Below, in pieces: positions 8,715-15,826 of a stretch of DNA of 64,000 nt. Source of the stretch: Microvirga lupini (GTDB lineage Bacteria; Pseudomonadota; Alphaproteobacteria; Rhizobiales; Beijerinckiaceae). The notes under the pieces were generated by a model. That model was not told the origin of the DNA and did not search any database. It worked only from the letters and a program-made list of their open reading frames with translations. Each line of letters opens with the position of its first letter. The first letter of the stretch is position 1. Location of the stretch: contig NZ_JACHWB010000006.1 of NCBI RefSeq assembly GCF_014191055.1, forward strand, positions 1 to 64,000, written 5' to 3'. The position numbers and the translations under genes were made by a program.

Positions 8715-9461
8715 ATGCTGGAGATCATTCAGAACAACTGGATGCTGCTTCTCATCGGCCAGTACCCGAACGGTCCGCTGGGGGGCATCGTCGCGACGCT
8801 TCTGCTCGCGATCGCCGGACTTGCACTGGCGTTTCCCGTGGCGGTGCTTCTTGCCGTTGCCCGTATCAGTCCGTTTCGCTGGGTGAGCCTGCCAGCAGCC
8901 GCCATCGTTCACGTGGTGCGGGGCACTCCCTTCCTGATGGTCCTCTTCTGGAGCTACTTCGCGCTGCCGGTCCTCATCGGACGGCCGCTCAGCGGCTTCT
9001 GGACGCTTGTCGGAGCGCTGGTGCTCTACGAGAGCGCCTATCTGGCCGAGGTCATCCGCGCAGGCATACAGGCGCTGCCGAAGGGGCAGGAAGAGGCGGC
9101 TCGCTCGCTGGGCTTCGGCTACTTCCGGACGCTCGCGCTCGTGATCCTGCCGCAGGCGCTCTACAATTCGCTCCCCGCGCTCATCGGCCAGTTTGTCTCG
9201 CTGATCAAGGAGACCTCGCTCGGCTATGTGATCTCGGTCAACGAATTCACTTATGCGGCCGCCCAGCTGAACAGTCAGCTCCTTGTCCAGCCTGTGGAAG
9301 TCTTCACCATCCTCGCCATCACCTATTTCATTATTTGCTTCACGCTTACGCAATCGGCACGCTGGCTCGAACAGCGTATCGCGCGCAGCCGCCAAGGCAG
9401 GCCCGGGAGACGCGAGGCGCAACCCCAGACAGATATTCTGGCCACGGAACCGATGCCATGA
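8715..9461 (+). CDS. Polar amino-acid ABC transporter permease (subunit 2)
   Basis: The 248-aa paralogue of the preceding permease has the same His/Glu/Gln family topology and an EAA loop (AGIQALPKGQEEAARSLGFG, then ILPQALYNSLPAL). N-terminal helices start at GGIVATLLLAIAGLALAFPV. It pairs with the 8014 product. Its TGA overlaps the ATPase start by the four-base ATGA, indicating translational coupling. A basic C-terminal tail (about 25 residues) is longer than usual for the family. Confidence 0.92.
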   Translation: MLEIIQNNWMLLLIGQYPNGPLGGIVATLLLAIAGLALAFPVAVLLAVARISPFRWVSLPAAAIVHVVRGTPFLMVLFWSYFALPVLIGRPLSGFWTLVGALVLYESAYLAEVIRAGIQALPKGQEEAARSLGFGYFRTLALVILPQALYNSLPALIGQFVSLIKETSLGYVISVNEFTYAAAQLNSQLLVQPVEVFTILAITYFIICFTLTQSARWLEQRIARSRQGRPGRREAQPQTDILATEPMP

Positions 9462-10186
9462 TCCGCTTCGACAAAGTCAACAAATGGTACGGGCCGGATG
9501 TTCAGGTCCTCAATGACATCACCGCCGAGGTCAACAAGGGCGAGGTGGTTGTCCTCTGCGGCCCCTCAGGGTCGGGCAAGACCACGCTCATCCGCACCAT
9601 CAACCGCCTGGAGCCGATCAACAGCGGAACGATTACGGTCAACGGACAGGAGACCCATGCCAAGTCGGTTGACGTCAACCGTCTGCGCAGGGACATCGGA
9701 TTCGTCTTCCAGCAGTTCAACCTCTTCCCGCACATGAGCGTGATGGACAACATCACCCTCGCTCCGCGTAAGCTCCGTGGCATGAGCCGCGCCGAGGCCG
9801 AAGAAAAGGCGCGGACGTTGCTTGTCCGCGTGGGCCTGGAGGACAAGGCCGGAGCCTATCCCAGCCAGTTGTCCGGCGGGCAGAGCCAACGGGTCGCCAT
9901 TGCCCGGTCGCTCGCCATGGATCCGCCGATCATCCTGTTCGACGAGCCGACCTCGGCGCTCGATCCGGAAATGGTCGGGGAGGTGCTAGCCGTCATCAAG
10001 GGCCTCGCGCACACGGGCATCACCATGATGTGCGTCACGCACGAGATGGGATTTGCACGTGAGGCGGCGGACCGTGTCTGGTTTCTCGATAAAGGCGTCC
10101 TTCTGGAAGACGCGAAGCCGGACGCGTTCTTCTCCAGCCCCAGGCATCCGCGCGCGCAACGTTTTCTCGCCGACCTGCGGCACTAG
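9458..10186 (+). CDS. Polar amino-acid ABC transporter ATP-binding protein
   Basis: The ATG at 9458 overlaps the permease stop and gives 242 aa, a normal GlnQ/HisP length. All nucleotide-binding motifs are intact: Walker A GPSGSGKTTL, Q-loop FVFQQFNLFPH, ABC signature LSGGQSQRVAIARSLA, Walker B IILFDEPTSALDP and the switch His in VTHEMGF. It powers the importer encoded upstream and ends the operon. A palindromic repeat follows about 20 bp after the stop. Confidence 0.95.
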   Translation: MIRFDKVNKWYGPDVQVLNDITAEVNKGEVVVLCGPSGSGKTTLIRTINRLEPINSGTITVNGQETHAKSVDVNRLRRDIGFVFQQFNLFPHMSVMDNITLAPRKLRGMSRAEAEEKARTLLVRVGLEDKAGAYPSQLSGGQSQRVAIARSLAMDPPIILFDEPTSALDPEMVGEVLAVIKGLAHTGITMMCVTHEMGFAREAADRVWFLDKGVLLEDAKPDAFFSSPRHPRAQRFLADLRH

Positions 10187-10207
10187 CCGCTCCGATTTGG
10201 GCTGCTA

Positions 10208-10239
10208 GAGCATCGGACCCAAAAGTGGGTCCGATGCTC
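10208..10239. repeat. 32-bp palindromic element (possible Rhizobiales REP-like repeat or terminator)
   Basis: A perfect 13-bp inverted repeat GAGCATCGGACCC / GGGTCCGATGCTC around AAAAGT sits 21 bp after the ATPase stop. A second short stem (GCATCG / CGATGC at 10255-10273) follows. No T-tract is present. Palindromes of this general kind are dispersed in Rhizobiales genomes and often close operons; I infer a REP-like element that may also end transcription. Confidence 0.65.
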
Positions 10240-10502
10240 CACTTGTTGAAGAGTGCATCGTTGAGCACGATGCGCTAGGTACTCAAGCGTACCATAAGCC
10301 GTTTGCCCGCGTCTGAATTCTCAGGCTTCTATGGGATCCACCGCCGGGCAGAGAGAACAACCTTATTGCCTTCCTGTTTGGCCTCTCGGCAGCAAAGCCC
10401 AAGCGCAGGGTCAGGCTTCATGCCCTTACTCGCCCGAGCGGAAGTTCTGCGGTGTGTGAGGTGTCAGGAATGCGCGTGGTCCGGCAGCAAGGAGAGCATG
10501 GG

Positions 10503-11258
10503 ATGGAACGGAGGGTGGAGGGCCGGACGGAGAGCCGCTTGGCCGGTGCCGAACGAGCCGAGTTGATCCTGATCCCTGGCCTGCTCAACGATGCCGAACT
10601 CTGGCGCGATCAGGTCAGCGGGCTTTCCGGGATCGCGACGTGCCATGTTGCCGACATCACCGAGGGCCGGACCCTCAGAGAACTCGCCCAGAGCGTGCTG
10701 GCCGACGCACCGGCGCGCTTTGCGCTTGCCGGGTTCTCCCTTGGGGGATATGTGGCTCAGGAGATTGCCCGCCTTGCCCCTGACCAGATCACGCGCCTCG
10801 CCCTCCTCGATACATCCTTTCGCCCCGATACGCCGGAGCGGCTGGCGGGTCGGCATGCACTCAACAAGGCGGCCCTTGCGCCGGGCAGGTTCCACGGTTT
10901 CGGCGATCGCCTTCTGACCACCTACCTCGATCCTTCCCATGTCGCAGATGAGCGGATCGTTGCCACGATAAGGGGGATGACGGAGCGACTCGGCGTGGAG
11001 ACCTTCGTCCGGCAGAACGGCATCGAACGAAAGGACGGTATTGATGTCCTTCGGTCCCTAACATGCCCCGTCATGATCCTGTGCGGCGAGAACGATCTGG
11101 TGACGCCCCTGGCAGACCACGGCGAGATGGCCCGCCTGGTCCCACAGGCGAAGCTGGTCGTCATCCCCGGGAGCGGGCACATGACTCCGCTTGAGAACCC
11201 TGCCGCCGTCACCGAGGCACTTCGGGACTGGCTGCTCGAACCGAACCAGGGCCCGTAG
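10503..11258 (+). CDS. Alpha/beta-fold hydrolase
   Basis: The chosen ATG at 10503 has AAGGAG eight bases upstream and gives 251 aa. The catalytic triad is visible: nucleophile Ser in GFSLGGY, Asp in CGENDLVTP and His in GSGHMTPLENP. The oxyanion strand is ILIPGLLNDAELW. The layout fits small esterases or lactonases of the MhpC/BioH type; no substrate can be named. No signal peptide, so cytoplasmic. It appears monocistronic. Confidence 0.9.
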   Translation: MERRVEGRTESRLAGAERAELILIPGLLNDAELWRDQVSGLSGIATCHVADITEGRTLRELAQSVLADAPARFALAGFSLGGYVAQEIARLAPDQITRLALLDTSFRPDTPERLAGRHALNKAALAPGRFHGFGDRLLTTYLDPSHVADERIVATIRGMTERLGVETFVRQNGIERKDGIDVLRSLTCPVMILCGENDLVTPLADHGEMARLVPQAKLVVIPGSGHMTPLENPAAVTEALRDWLLEPNQGP

Positions 11259-11752
11259 TCGGATTTTCCTCTGCCGAGGACGCGCACGGACCTATCGCTG
11301 AATCTGGCGGGAAATGCAGCGCCTCGCAATGGTCTGGAATGGGTCACTTGGCGAAATTGCGAACGCCTCGGGAATGTCTGTAGTCCCGTTTGTTAGCAGA
11401 CCTTCAGTCTAGCTCGCGTATGTGCCATCAGCAGCCCTTCCGCTCCAGGCCCGCAGGGCATTAGATATGCGAGGCGGGCCCGCGGTCCTGAGGGCGGGTT
11501 GAGATCGCTTCCTGTCTGCTTTTTCCCAGCGGGCATATATATATAACCTGGAGTATAAACAAAGGGGCATCTCAGACGGCTTCGGGTAGGCGGTCGATGA
11601 GCTTATCGAGCGTGAGTGGATAGTCGCGGACCCGAACACTGGCCAACCTGACAGAACCAGCCAGAAAAAGAACACCTGAACGTCTTCTTCGGGTGCAGCC
11701 TGTGTGGGAACGCTTTGATCTGCTAGGCTGATCATGGTGAGCGGAGGTCGAG
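11259..11752. other. Non-coding interval leading into an IS1182 fragment
   Basis: About 490 bp with no gene I can support. The minus-strand ORF across 11409-11870 has a non-protein-like translation and is rejected. An AT-rich stretch (atatatataac near 11536-11547) is unusual for this GC-rich window. The right part, from about 11620, is probably the outer end of the IS1182 remnant. Confidence 0.4.
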
Positions 11753-11821
11753 ATGAGACGTTTCGTTGATCGTGAGGACCGTCGGCAATCGACCCTGTTT
11801 CCTGACTGCCTGGATGACTAC
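11753..11821 (+). pseudogene. IS1182-family transposase, N-terminal scrap
   Basis: From the ATG at 11753 the frame reads MRRFVDREDRRQSTLFPDCL then DDY, the typical IS1182 transposase opening, and then loses similarity before a stop. Only about 23 residues of some 450 survive. The cyclase gene starts 55 bp further on, so deletion of this IS may have placed that gene beside new upstream DNA. Confidence 0.65.
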
Positions 11822-11875
11822 TCTGCTTTGCCGCCCTGGCGTCTGTTCGGCGAAACTGGCTGAGGACCATGGATC

Positions 11876-13621
11876 ATGGCCGGGCAGCATCTCCGAATCC
11901 ACGGTCTCTTCCAAAAGTACTTCCTCGTTCTGTTTCTGGCCGTGGTCATGCCACTCACAACCAATGGCCTCAGTGAGGCTTGGTTCGGCTATCGCGATCA
12001 ACGGACGAGGCTCGAGCAGCTTCTAGGCGTCGAGGCTAGATCTGCGGGAGCCAAGATCCAGGGCTTCGTTGACGGAATCACTGATCAGCTGGGCTGGCTG
12101 GTTCAACTCCCTTGGACCGGAGAACCGGACGAGAGGCGGCGCATCGATGCTCTGCGTCTGCTGCGACAGGTGCCGGCTATCGTCAGTCTAACCCTGATCG
12201 ACGGCAATGGTCGCGAACGTCTGTATGTCTCGCGCATAGGCCTGAACCGGAACGAGAGCCGGGTGGACCGCTCAGCCGATGTGGCGGTCGCAGGAGCCCG
12301 CTCGGCCGGGCTCTGGTACAGTAAGGTAAACTACTATCGAGATTCTGAGCCCTACATGACGATTGCAATGGCCGGCAATCGGCCCTCCGTCGGCGTAGTA
12401 GTTGCCGAGGTGAACCTGAAGCTGATCTGGGACGTGATCGCGGCCATCAAAATCGGACAGACAGGCTACGCCTTCGTGCTCGATGAGTTGGGACGGCTTG
12501 TCGCTCATCCGGACATCAGCCTTGTGCTGCGGGGTGCCGATGAAACCACACTCGCTCCGTTTCGGGAGGTCTGGGAGGCCGTCAGGCGCGCTGGCGCAGA
12601 TGTGGCGACGAGCCGGAACGCAAGCGGTATCGCCGTTGCAGCAGCCGCCGCTCCTGTAACAGGCCCTCATTGGACCGTTGTCATCGAGCAGCCTCTCTCC
12701 GAAGCTTTCCGTCCGATTTATGCAGCTCTGTGGCGGACGGTCGGGTTCCTTCTCGTCGGTGTCGCCATCGCAGGTCTAATGGCCTATGCTCTCGCCAGCC
12801 GGATGATCAAACCAATCCACCTGCTCGAGGAAGGTACCGAACGCATCGGTGCCGGACAGTTCGGTCATCGGATCGACATCAGGACAGGAGACGAGCTTCA
12901 GCGGCTGGCCGAAAGCTTCAACGCAATGGCGGCTGGACTCGCAGAATCGCAGGAACGTCAGGAGCGGATTGCCAAACTCAAGCGGTTTCTGGCGCCTCAG
13001 GTGGCGGAGTTGGTTGACCGCACCGGCGACGACGACGTGCTCGAAGGCCGCCGAACCGAGGTGGTGACGGTCTTCTGCGATTTGAGGGGCTTCACGGCTT
13101 TTTCGGCAAGAGCGACCCCCGAAGAGGTGATGTTCGTCCTGTCGGAGTACTATGATGCTCTGGGCCAGATCATCACAAGGTATGCGGCCACTCTCACGAG
13201 CTTTTCGGGTGATGGGCTGATGCTGCTGATCAACGCCCCTGTTTCCGTCGCCGAGCCGGCCCTGCGGGCTGTCGACCTTGCGGTGGAGATGCAGATGAGC
13301 GTGCAGAAGCTCATCGTCGGCTGGCAGGAGCGAGGCTACCGGATCGGTTTCGGGATGGGACTTGCCATGGGGCCAGCCACGGTCGGGCGGATCGGCTACG
13401 AGAGCCGGTTCGACTACACGGCCATCGGCAGCGTCGTAAACCTCGCCGCCCGCTTGTGTGCGTCGGCTTCGGATCGCGAGATCCTCGCTGATGCAACCGT
13501 TGCGGAAGCGGTCAAGGACAAGCACCAAGTCCACCCGATCGGCATGCGCCTGATGAAGGGATATGATGAAGCGTTCCTAGTGTACCGCGTCGCCTTCGCC
13601 GAGCGGCCTGAGGCTTCTTGA
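11876..13621 (+). CDS. Membrane class III adenylate/guanylate cyclase with sensor and HAMP domains
   Basis: The 581-aa protein has a first membrane helix (KYFLVLFLAVVMPLT, about 14-28), a periplasmic Cache-like sensor region of roughly 250 residues (GQTGYAFVLDELGRLVAHPD is a Cache signature), a second helix (TVGFLLVGVAIAGLMAYALA), a HAMP linker (MIKPIHLLEEGTERIGAGQF) and a C-terminal class III catalytic domain. The two metal Asp are in CDLRGFTAFS and FSGDGLML. DYTAIGSVVNLAARL carries the purine-selecting Asp-Thr and the transition-state Asn/Arg. It probably makes cAMP in response to an external ligand. The next gene encodes a periplasmic binding protein that could be involved, though the 170-bp gap makes an operon uncertain. 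Confidence 0.88.
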   Translation: MAGQHLRIHGLFQKYFLVLFLAVVMPLTTNGLSEAWFGYRDQRTRLEQLLGVEARSAGAKIQGFVDGITDQLGWLVQLPWTGEPDERRRIDALRLLRQVPAIVSLTLIDGNGRERLYVSRIGLNRNESRVDRSADVAVAGARSAGLWYSKVNYYRDSEPYMTIAMAGNRPSVGVVVAEVNLKLIWDVIAAIKIGQTGYAFVLDELGRLVAHPDISLVLRGADETTLAPFREVWEAVRRAGADVATSRNASGIAVAAAAAPVTGPHWTVVIEQPLSEAFRPIYAALWRTVGFLLVGVAIAGLMAYALASRMIKPIHLLEEGTERIGAGQFGHRIDIRTGDELQRLAESFNAMAAGLAESQERQERIAKLKRFLAPQVAELVDRTGDDDVLEGRRTEVVTVFCDLRGFTAFSARATPEEVMFVLSEYYDALGQIITRYAATLTSFSGDGLMLLINAPVSVAEPALRAVDLAVEMQMSVQKLIVGWQERGYRIGFGMGLAMGPATVGRIGYESRFDYTAIGSVVNLAARLCASASDREILADATVAEAVKDKHQVHPIGMRLMKGYDEAFLVYRVAFAERPEAS

Positions 13622-13791
13622 TCGCCCCCTTCCAGAGCTCGCTCAAATCAGTTTCGTGAGACGGCTGTTGCGGCTATGATGGCGCCAAGTCGTCGGATGC
13701 CCCTGAACACACAGGATGACCGGATGACACCAGCTGGAACGAAATCTCATCTCGCGTATGTTCCTGGCCTTCACGCCTGGATACCTATGCG

Positions 13792-14772
13792 ATGAGACGG
13801 CGGGACGCCCTCGCATGGCTCGGCAGCGCGGCAGCATGGACGCTCCCGGTACGTGCCCAAACACCGGCCATGCCCGTCATAGGCTATCTCGCGCCGGAAT
13901 CGCCCGGACCGTTCGACAGTCGCCTCAAAGCGTTCCGGCAAGGCCTTGCTGATGTCGGCTATGTCGAGGGCCGCAATGTAGAAATCGAATACCGGTGGGC
14001 GGAGGGTCAGTATGACCGCTTGCCGGTGCTGGCGGCCGATCTCGCCAGCCGACAGGTCGCCGTCCTTGTCGCATCCGGCGGCGCACCGGCCGCGCTCGCG
14101 GCGAAAGCGGCGACAAAGACGATCACTATCGTCTTCGAGATGGGAGGCGACCCCGTCGCGCTCGGCGTGGTCGACAGCCTGTCGCGGCCAGGAAGCAATC
14201 TTACCGGCGTGTCGAGTCTGAGCGTTGAAGTCTCGCGCAAGCGGCTGGAATTCATGCATGATTTGCGTCCGGCTGCGTCGTCCTTCGCCGTTGCCGTCAA
14301 CCCGACTAGCCCAACCTCAGGGTCGCAGGTGCGGAACCTCCAGACGACCGCCGAGGCTCTCGGGATTCGGCTCCATGTCATGAATGCTAGCACTGCAGGC
14401 GAGTTCGAAGCGATGTTCCTGGCCGCCACGCGGGAACAGGCAGGAGGACTCGTCTTCACCTCGGATCCTTACTTCGCCTTCCGCAGTACACAGCTTGCCG
14501 ATCTGTGCTTTCGCTATTCCATGCCCGCAGTCACGCAATCTCGCGACTTTCCTATGGCAGGAGGGCTGATGAGCTATGGCGGCGACTTCGCGCAATCCCA
14601 TCGCCGTGCCGGCACCTATGCCGCGCAGGTCCTGAACGGCGAAAAGCCTTCCAATTTACCTGTCCAGCTCGTCACGAAAGTCGAGCTGGCGCTCAATTTG
14701 AAAACCGCGACGGCCCTCAGCATCGCCATCCCGCCCTCACTGATCAGCGGTGCCGATACGGTCATCGAATGA
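13792..14772 (+). CDS. ABC-type substrate-binding protein (TrpX/YtfQ-like), orphan
   Basis: The 326-aa protein starts with MRRRDALAWLGSAAAWTLPV then RAQ, a Tat-like or Sec signal typical of the large Rhizobiales family of BMP/TrpX-type binding proteins. The body follows the periplasmic-binding I fold: MPVIGYLAPESPGPFDSRLK, AFRQGLADVGYVEGRNVEIE, and the second lobe from VSRKRLEFMHDLRPAASSFA. No permease or ATPase gene is adjacent, so it is an orphan, as many members are. It may instead work as a ligand-sensing partner of the cyclase upstream; this is inference from position only. Confidence 0.85.
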   Translation: MRRRDALAWLGSAAAWTLPVRAQTPAMPVIGYLAPESPGPFDSRLKAFRQGLADVGYVEGRNVEIEYRWAEGQYDRLPVLAADLASRQVAVLVASGGAPAALAAKAATKTITIVFEMGGDPVALGVVDSLSRPGSNLTGVSSLSVEVSRKRLEFMHDLRPAASSFAVAVNPTSPTSGSQVRNLQTTAEALGIRLHVMNASTAGEFEAMFLAATREQAGGLVFTSDPYFAFRSTQLADLCFRYSMPAVTQSRDFPMAGGLMSYGGDFAQSHRRAGTYAAQVLNGEKPSNLPVQLVTKVELALNLKTATALSIAIPPSLISGADTVIE

Positions 14773-14832
14773 TGGCCTTGTTCGACATCCGAATAATGCT
14801 TTGGGAGTGACCTAGCGCGTTGCGATGCAACC

Positions 14833-15643
14833 GGCACTGTTGCAGTAACCTCGGCAGTATAATCCAGAGCGGCCAATCGAGGAGCCGCCCTGTTGTCTTT
14901 GTTCAAGCGCCGCCGTTTCCCAGTCGCGATCATCCTGCTGTGCGTGCGCTGGTACTGCAAGTACGGGATCAGCTATCGCGATCTGGCAGAAATGATGTCC
15001 GAGCGCGGTGTTAGCGTCGATCCGAGCACAATCTTTCGCTGGGTTCAACGCTATGCCCCGGAGATCGAGAAGCGGGTGCGTCCCTACCAGGGACATCGAT
15101 CAGGCTCATGGCGCGTGGATGACACCTATGTGCGAGTGGGCGGGCGCTGGCTGTACTTGTTTCGAGCAGTCGATAAACATGGTCGGTTGATTGCCTCTAT
15201 GCTGTCCGGTCGGCGTGATACCGGAGCGGCGTATCGCTTCCTGCGCAAAGCCCTGCGAGCGGTGAGAGATTATCCTCCCTCATCCATCACGACGGACAAA
15301 CTGGCTTCGTATCCGAAAGCCATCCGACGCTTGCAGGACGAAGGGCTGCTGCCGCAGGATGTCGAACACCGCACCTCGAAATATTTGAATAACATCATCG
15401 AAGCCGACCATGGCCCGCTCAAGCGCGTGATCCGGCCGACGCGTGGCTTCCAGACGATGAAAACCGCTTCCGTGACCCTGATGGGCTTCGAAACCATGCG
15501 GATGATCCGCCGCGGTCACTGCATCCAGCGAAAACGTCAGGCGACAGGCGAAGTCCGTCTCATTGATCAGCTCTTCGGTCTGGCAGCCTGAATGATCTGA
15601 TCGACGGGGTTCGTTTGTCGTTTTAAGTTACTGCAACGGTGCC
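14833..15643 (+). mobile_element. Complete IS6-family insertion sequence (copy 2)
   Basis: The 811-bp element has near-perfect inverted ends: left GGCACTGTTGCAGTAAC and right (read inward) GGCACCGTTGCAGTAAC. The flanking 8-mers (14825-14832 and 15644-15651) differ, so no target duplication is present. The right flank is the 3' end of an IS630 gene, so the IS6 element probably replaced the rest of that element through an adjacent deletion. Confidence 0.88.
14893..15591 (+). CDS. IS6-family transposase
   Basis: The 232-aa enzyme starts at a TTG and carries SLFKRRRFPVAIILLCVRWY, the helix-turn-helix GVSVDPSTIFRWVQR, catalytic Asp in WRVDDTYVRVGGRW, Asp in SITTDKLASYPK and Glu in NNIIEADHGPLKR. 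It is intact and of typical length. The same transposase family starts at the very left edge of the window, with the closest N-terminal match of any copy here. Confidence 0.93.
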   Translation: MSLFKRRRFPVAIILLCVRWYCKYGISYRDLAEMMSERGVSVDPSTIFRWVQRYAPEIEKRVRPYQGHRSGSWRVDDTYVRVGGRWLYLFRAVDKHGRLIASMLSGRRDTGAAYRFLRKALRAVRDYPPSSITTDKLASYPKAIRRLQDEGLLPQDVEHRTSKYLNNIIEADHGPLKRVIRPTRGFQTMKTASVTLMGFETMRMIRRGHCIQRKRQATGEVRLIDQLFGLAA

Positions 15644-15733
15644 CTCTGGCGCGCCCTCGGTGACATCTGCAATCTCTTCGAGCCACAGGAGTGCTGGAAC
15701 TTCCTCAAGGCCGCCGGATATGCGTCCCTGTAA
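15644..15733 (+). pseudogene. IS630-family transposase, C-terminal scrap
   Basis: Directly after the IS6 right end the frame reads LWRALGDICNLFEPQECWNF, then LKAAGYASL and a stop. This is the usual C-terminal motif of IS630 transposases (compare LWTTIGELLDSF in the copy at 25 kb). Its sequence differs from that second copy, so it is another IS630 type. Confidence 0.7.
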
Positions 15734-15826
15734 TCGTCCGATGCTTTAGCGGCTGAGCAACGTGGAGAGGCAACCGGAGGGAGCAGTTGCTCCTTGCAAG
15801 CATCGAAGCGAGCGGGTTGACCACCG

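Noticed and set aside
8678..9457. Long plus-frame extension upstream of the ABC ATPase
   Set aside because: It overlaps both permease frames out of phase; the ATPase begins at the ATGA overlap at 9458.
11409..11870. 153-codon minus-strand frame
   Set aside because: Ser/Arg-rich translation without likeness, overlapping the IS1182 scrap on the other strand.
12776..13534. 252-codon minus-strand frame in the cyclase gene
   Set aside because: Shadow frame; catalytic cyclase motifs are on the plus strand.
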